Assembly: GCF_014204515.1 (NCBI RefSeq)
Contig: NZ_JACHLI010000025.1
Coordinates: forward strand, 1 to 64,000
Origin: Pseudomonas nitroreducens
GTDB lineage: Bacteria > Pseudomonadota > Gammaproteobacteria > Pseudomonadales > Pseudomonadaceae
Length of the DNA stretch: 64,000 nt
Direction of reading: 5' to 3'
Below are positions 60,351 through 64,000 of the stretch, piece by piece (within the stretch, counting starts at the first letter, position 1; each line of letters begins with the position of its first letter). The notes under the pieces were generated by a model that saw only the letters and a program-made list of their open reading frames with translations, did no database searches and was not told where the DNA came from. The position numbers and the translations under genes were made by a program.

Positions 60351-62474
60351 GTGGATCGTACGCAACTGATCGGCACTGTTCGCAGCAATCTGGCCGGGCT
60401 CAGCCGGGGCAACCTGGGTGTGCCGCTGCTGTTGCTGGCCATGCTGGCGATGATGACCCTGCCGATCCCGCCGTTCCTGCTGGACGTGCTGTTCACCTTC
60501 AACATCGCCCTGTCCATCGTCGTCCTGCTGGTCAGCGTGTACGCCCTGCGCCCGCTGGACTTCGCCGTATTCCCGACCATCCTGCTGGTCGCCACCCTGC
60601 TGCGCCTGGCGCTGAACGTCGCCTCCACCCGCGTCGTGCTGCTCCACGGCCATGACGGCCATGCCGCTGCGGGCAAGGTGATCCAGGCCTTCGGCGAGGT
60701 GGTGATCGGCGGCAACTACGTGGTCGGTATCGTGGTCTTCGCGATCCTCATGATCATCAACTTCGTGGTGGTCACCAAGGGTGCCGGGCGTATTTCCGAG
60801 GTGAGCGCGCGTTTCACCCTCGACGCCATGCCCGGCAAGCAGATGGCCATCGACGCCGACCTCAACGCCGGCCTGATCGAGCAGGCGGAAGCCAAGAAGC
60901 GCCGCGCCGAAGTGGCCCAGGAAGCCGACTTCTACGGCTCCATGGACGGTGCCAGCAAGTTCGTCCGCGGTGACGCCGTCGCCGGCCTGCTGATCCTCTT
61001 CATCAACCTCATCGGTGGCGTGGCCATCGGCATGATCCAGCACTCCATGAGCTTCGGCGATGCCGGCAAGGTCTACGCCCTGCTGACCATCGGTGACGGC
61101 CTGGTGGCGCAGCTGCCGTCGCTGCTGCTGTCCACCGCTGCGGCGATCATGGTGACCCGTGTCTCCAGCTCCGAGGACATGGGCCAGCAGGTCAACCGGC
61201 AGATGTTCGCCTCGCCCAAGGCGCTGGCCATCTCCGCCATCATCCTGATCGCCATGGGCCTGGTCCCGGGCATGCCCCACGTGTCCTTCGTCGGCCTCGG
61301 CGGCCTGGCCGCCGGCGGCGCCTGGCTGATCTGGCAGCGCCAGCGCAAGGCCAGCCAGCAGACCGAGCAGGAAACCCAGCGCCAGCAGGAGCTGCTGCCC
61401 GCCGAGCGCCCGGAGCAGACCAAGGAGCTGGGCTGGGACGACGTGACCCCGGTGGACATGGTCGGCCTGGAAGTGGGCTATCGGCTGATCCCGCTGGTGG
61501 ACCGCAACCAGGGTGGCCAACTGCTCGCGCGGATCAAGGGCGTGCGCAAGAAACTGTCCCAGGACCTGGGTTTCCTGATGCCGTCGGTGCACATCCGCGA
61601 CAACCTTGACCTGCTGCCCAACGCCTATCGTTTGACGCTGATGGGCGTCAGCGTGGCGGAAGCCGAGATCTACCCGGACCGCGACCTGGCGATCAACCCC
61701 GGCCAGGTGTTCGGCACCCTCAACGGCATTGCCGGGCGCGATCCCGCCTTCGGCCTGGAAGCGGTGTGGATCGAGGCTTCCCAGCGCGACCAGGCGCAGT
61801 CCCTGGGCTATACCGTGGTGGACGCCAGCACCGTGGTCGCCACCCACCTGAACCAGGTGCTGCACAAGCATGCCCACGAACTGCTCGGCCACGAGGAAGT
61901 GCAGCAACTGATGCAGCTGCTGGCCAAGACCTCGCCCAAGCTCGCCGAAGAGCTGGTGCCGGGGCTGATTTCCCTGTCGACCCTGCTCAAGGTGCTGCAG
62001 GCGCTGCTGCAGGAACAGGTGCCGGTACGCGACATCCGCACCATCGCCGAGGCCATCGCCAACGTGGCGGTGAAGAGTCAAGATCCCGCCGCGATGGTGG
62101 CGGCGGTGCGTGTCGCGCTGGCCCGCGCAATCGTGCAAACCATTGTGGGACTAGAGCCGGAGCTGCCTGTGATCACTCTGGAACCCAGGTTGGAACAGAT
62201 ATTGCTCAATAGTCTTCAGAAGGCCGGACAGGGCTCCGAAGACGGCATGTTGCTGGAACCCGGAATGGCCGAGAAGCTGCAGCGCTCGATGGTTGAAGCG
62301 GCGCAGCGTCAGGAGATGCTTGGCAAGCCGGCGATTCTGCTGGTGGCAGGTCCGATCCGCGCGATGATGTCGCGATTCGCGCGGATGGCGGTTCCTACCA
62401 TGAACGTGCTGGCTTACCAGGAAATTCCCGACAACAAGCAAGTCACGATTGTCGCCACTGTTGGGCAGAACTGA
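60351..62474 (+). CDS. flhA: Flagellar export gate protein FlhA
   Basis: 707 residues. The N-terminal half is membrane-embedded with eight or so helices (LLLLAMLAMMTLPIPPFLLD). The FHIPEP-family signature region is RFTLDAMPGKQMAIDADLNA at about 157-176. The C-terminal half is the cytoplasmic ring domain that docks chaperone-substrate complexes. GTG 60351 is the start. flhF follows 15 bases after the stop. Confidence 0.96.
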   Translation: MDRTQLIGTVRSNLAGLSRGNLGVPLLLLAMLAMMTLPIPPFLLDVLFTFNIALSIVVLLVSVYALRPLDFAVFPTILLVATLLRLALNVASTRVVLLHGHDGHAAAGKVIQAFGEVVIGGNYVVGIVVFAILMIINFVVVTKGAGRISEVSARFTLDAMPGKQMAIDADLNAGLIEQAEAKKRRAEVAQEADFYGSMDGASKFVRGDAVAGLLILFINLIGGVAIGMIQHSMSFGDAGKVYALLTIGDGLVAQLPSLLLSTAAAIMVTRVSSSEDMGQQVNRQMFASPKALAISAIILIAMGLVPGMPHVSFVGLGGLAAGGAWLIWQRQRKASQQTEQETQRQQELLPAERPEQTKELGWDDVTPVDMVGLEVGYRLIPLVDRNQGGQLLARIKGVRKKLSQDLGFLMPSVHIRDNLDLLPNAYRLTLMGVSVAEAEIYPDRDLAINPGQVFGTLNGIAGRDPAFGLEAVWIEASQRDQAQSLGYTVVDASTVVATHLNQVLHKHAHELLGHEEVQQLMQLLAKTSPKLAEELVPGLISLSTLLKVLQALLQEQVPVRDIRTIAEAIANVAVKSQDPAAMVAAVRVALARAIVQTIVGLEPELPVITLEPRLEQILLNSLQKAGQGSEDGMLLEPGMAEKLQRSMVEAAQRQEMLGKPAILLVAGPIRAMMSRFARMAVPTMNVLAYQEIPDNKQVTIVATVGQN

Positions 62475-62489
62475 TTGAGGTCCAAGGCC

Positions 62490-63800
62490 ATGCAGGTAAA
62501 ACGCTTCTTCGCCGCTGATATGCGTCAGGCCATGAAACTGGTCCGTGACGAGCTGGGCCCGGACGCCTCGATCATCGGCAATCGCCGTGTCGCCGGTGGC
62601 GTGGAGCTGACCGCGGCGCTGGATTACCAGGCCCCGGCGGCGGCCAGCAAGCCCAACCCGGCGCTGGAAGCCGAGCTGCGCAAGACCCAGGCGAAGATCG
62701 CCCAGGCCAAGGCCGATCTGTCGGCCCCCAGCCGCATGGCCGAAGGCGTACGCAAGGACCGTCAAATGTACGGCAGCGAGGCCCCGCGCCGCAGCGCCGC
62801 CGAGACCCTGGCCGAAGCCATGGCCGCGCCGGCTGCCCCGGCCGCCGCCGCAGTGGGCCACCAGGCGCTGGAAGCCATGCGCTTCGAGCTCAATGGCCTG
62901 CGCGAACTGATCGAAGTGCAGCTGGGCTCCATTGCCTGGAACCAGCTGCAGAACCAGCGCCCGAAACAGGCCAACCTGTGGCGTCGCCTGCAGCGCATGG
63001 GCCTGCCGGCAGACCTGTCGCGCAGCCTGCTGGAGCGCGTCGCCTCCATCGCCGATCCGAAGCAGGCCTGGCGCATGCTGCTGGCGCACCTGGCGCGCTC
63101 GATCAACACCCCGGAAGTCGACCTGCTGGAGCAGGGCGGCGTGATCGCCCTGGTCGGCCCCGCCGGCATGGGCAAGACCACCACCCTGGCGAAGATGGCC
63201 GCCCGCTACGTACTCAAGTACGGCGCGCAGAGCATCGCCCTGGTGTCCATGGACAGCTTCCGCATCGGCGCCCAGGAACAGATCAAGACCCTGGGCCGCA
63301 TTCTCAACGTGCCGGTGACCCTGGTCGATCCGGGCCAGTCGCTGGTCCAGGCCATGGCGCCGCTGGCGCGCAAGCGCCTGGTGCTGATCGATACCGCGGG
63401 TCTGCCCGCCAACGATCCGGCGCTGCGCATGCAGCTCGAAGCCCTGGCGGCGCCGAGCCTGAACGTGAAGAGCTACCTGGTGCTGGCGGCGACCAGCCAG
63501 AGCCAGGTGCTCAAATCGGCCTGGCAGAACTATCGTTCCTGTGGGCTGGCCGGTTGCATCCTGAGCAAGCTGGACGAAGCGGGAAGCCTCGGCGAAGCTC
63601 TGGCTCTGGCTATCAGCCAGCATCTCCCGGTAGCCTATCTGGCGGACGGGCCGAAGATCCCGGATGACCTGCATGTGGCACGGGCGCACCAGCTGGTCAG
63701 CCGTGCGGTGAGCCTGCAGGCGCCGGAAGAGCCCAGCGAGGACGCCATGGCCGACATGTTCGCCGGCCTTTACCAGCAGCCGGTGCGTCGCGCCAGCTGA
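62490..63800 (+). CDS. flhF: Flagellar number/placement GTPase FlhF
   Basis: 436 residues. SRP-type GTPase that recruits early flagellar parts to the pole. The N-terminal B-domain region begins MQVKRFFAADMRQAMKLVRD. A disordered Ala/Pro-rich segment covers about 75-125, and the NG GTPase has GPAGMGKTTTLAK at 223-235, DTAGLPANDPALR and SKLDEAGSLGEAL. It acts with FleN to keep one polar flagellum. ATG 62490 follows GAGGTCCAAGG. Confidence 0.95.
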   Translation: MQVKRFFAADMRQAMKLVRDELGPDASIIGNRRVAGGVELTAALDYQAPAAASKPNPALEAELRKTQAKIAQAKADLSAPSRMAEGVRKDRQMYGSEAPRRSAAETLAEAMAAPAAPAAAAVGHQALEAMRFELNGLRELIEVQLGSIAWNQLQNQRPKQANLWRRLQRMGLPADLSRSLLERVASIADPKQAWRMLLAHLARSINTPEVDLLEQGGVIALVGPAGMGKTTTLAKMAARYVLKYGAQSIALVSMDSFRIGAQEQIKTLGRILNVPVTLVDPGQSLVQAMAPLARKRLVLIDTAGLPANDPALRMQLEALAAPSLNVKSYLVLAATSQSQVLKSAWQNYRSCGLAGCILSKLDEAGSLGEALALAISQHLPVAYLADGPKIPDDLHVARAHQLVSRAVSLQAPEEPSEDAMADMFAGLYQQPVRRAS

Positions 63801-63811
63801 CGAATGTGTGA

Positions 63812-63830
63812 CGCTCCCCGGATGGGAGCG
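63812..63830. other. Hairpin between flhF and fleN
   Basis: CGCTCCC-CGGAT-GGGAGCG, 12 bases after the flhF stop, without a T-run. The rest of the 171-bp gap shows no gene. Confidence 0.5.
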
Positions 63831-63971
63831 AGGGGCTGGCCGGTTGCGCCGCCCAAGCGATGCGGATGCTCTGTTAGATGATCCGCGAGCACCGGAAGTG
63901 GTGGAGCACCACGGCCGGATTAGCCGAAGCGCCAGAAACGCGACGGTCGAACGACGAGACAAGGTATTGAT

Positions 63972-64000
63972 ATGGGCATGCATCCCGTTCAGGTAATCGC
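63972..64000 (+). CDS. fleN: Start of fleN (FlhG-type ATPase), cut by the window end
   Basis: Only nine codons are visible: MGMHPVQVI. These match the beginning of Pseudomonas FleN, which follows flhF, and AAGG lies seven bases upstream of ATG 63972. FleN is a MinD-like ATPase that restrains FleQ and flagellar number. The call rests on position and the short N-terminus. Confidence 0.8.

Noticed and set aside
60297..62138. 613-codon antisense frame over flhA
   Set aside because: Shadow of flhA; His/Gln/Asp-rich without motifs.
63832..63848. Possible sigma54 promoter for fleN (GG and GC 10 bases apart)
   Set aside because: Only the GG/GC spacing fits; the rest of GGGGCTGGCCGGTTGC does not match the -24 element, and such spacing arises often by chance in GC-rich DNA.

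Overview
The window is a chromosomal segment of a Pseudomonas species. GC content is high, and the flagellar proteins (FleQ, FliG, FliM, FlgE and others) read as close relatives of the P. aeruginosa forms. RpoN (sigma54) promoters sit in front of nearly every flagellar operon, and typical Pseudomonas REP palindromes are scattered between genes. This placement comes from recalled family sequences and gene order, not from a database search. About 50 kb is one near-complete polar flagellum locus.

Layout. 1-426 holds only repeats. 427-5728 carries a Pit-type phosphate transporter, a gamma-glutamylpolyamine-synthetase-like glutamine synthetase and a YcaD-like MFS transporter. 5787-8358 (minus strand) is flgA, flgM, flgN, flgZ, with a sigma28 promoter before flgM. 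Divergent from it are cheV and cheR (8427-10318). A 1.2-kb repeat-rich gap follows. flgBCDE (11517-14426) and flgFGHIJKL (14669-23043) make hook, rod, rings and junction, each block behind a sigma54 promoter. 23094-27916 is a small flagellin-modification island: a methyltransferase, a TPR-methyltransferase and a TPR-glycosyltransferase. A RAYT transposase and several REPs sit inside it. Then come fliC (sigma28), flaG, fliD, fliS, a fliT-like gene, the master regulator fleQ and the two-component pair fleSR.

36767-42687 is fliEFGHIJ (MS ring, switch, export ATPase). The flagellar order is then interrupted (42753-46822) by an APH(6)-like kinase, a DUF1345 membrane protein, a LysE exporter with an AraC regulator, and a TorF-like porin. 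47073-49516 is hsbA-hsbR-hptB, a signalling module linked to FlgM and the motile/sessile switch. fliK and then fliLMNOPQR-flhB follow. Two tandem TPM-domain membrane proteins and a small lipoprotein lie between flhB and flhA. flhA, flhF and the first codons of fleN close the window.

How it works together. FleQ with sigma54 drives fleSR and early export and basal-body genes. FleR with sigma54 is expected to drive hook and rod operons. FlgM holds sigma28 (fliA, outside the window) until hook completion; sigma28 then reads fliC, flgM and apparently fliS-fliT. FlgZ, CheV, CheR and HptB/HsbR/HsbA tie the motor to c-di-GMP, chemotaxis and lifestyle control.

The most unusual observations are these. 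An intact intergenic-type REP lies inside the flgI signal-peptide coding sequence. Two inverted copies of a REP-bounded element of about 320 bp lie 8.5 kb apart. Long inverted repeats sit inside normally tight flagellar gene junctions (fliI-fliJ, fliP-fliQ). A good sigma28 promoter precedes fliS.
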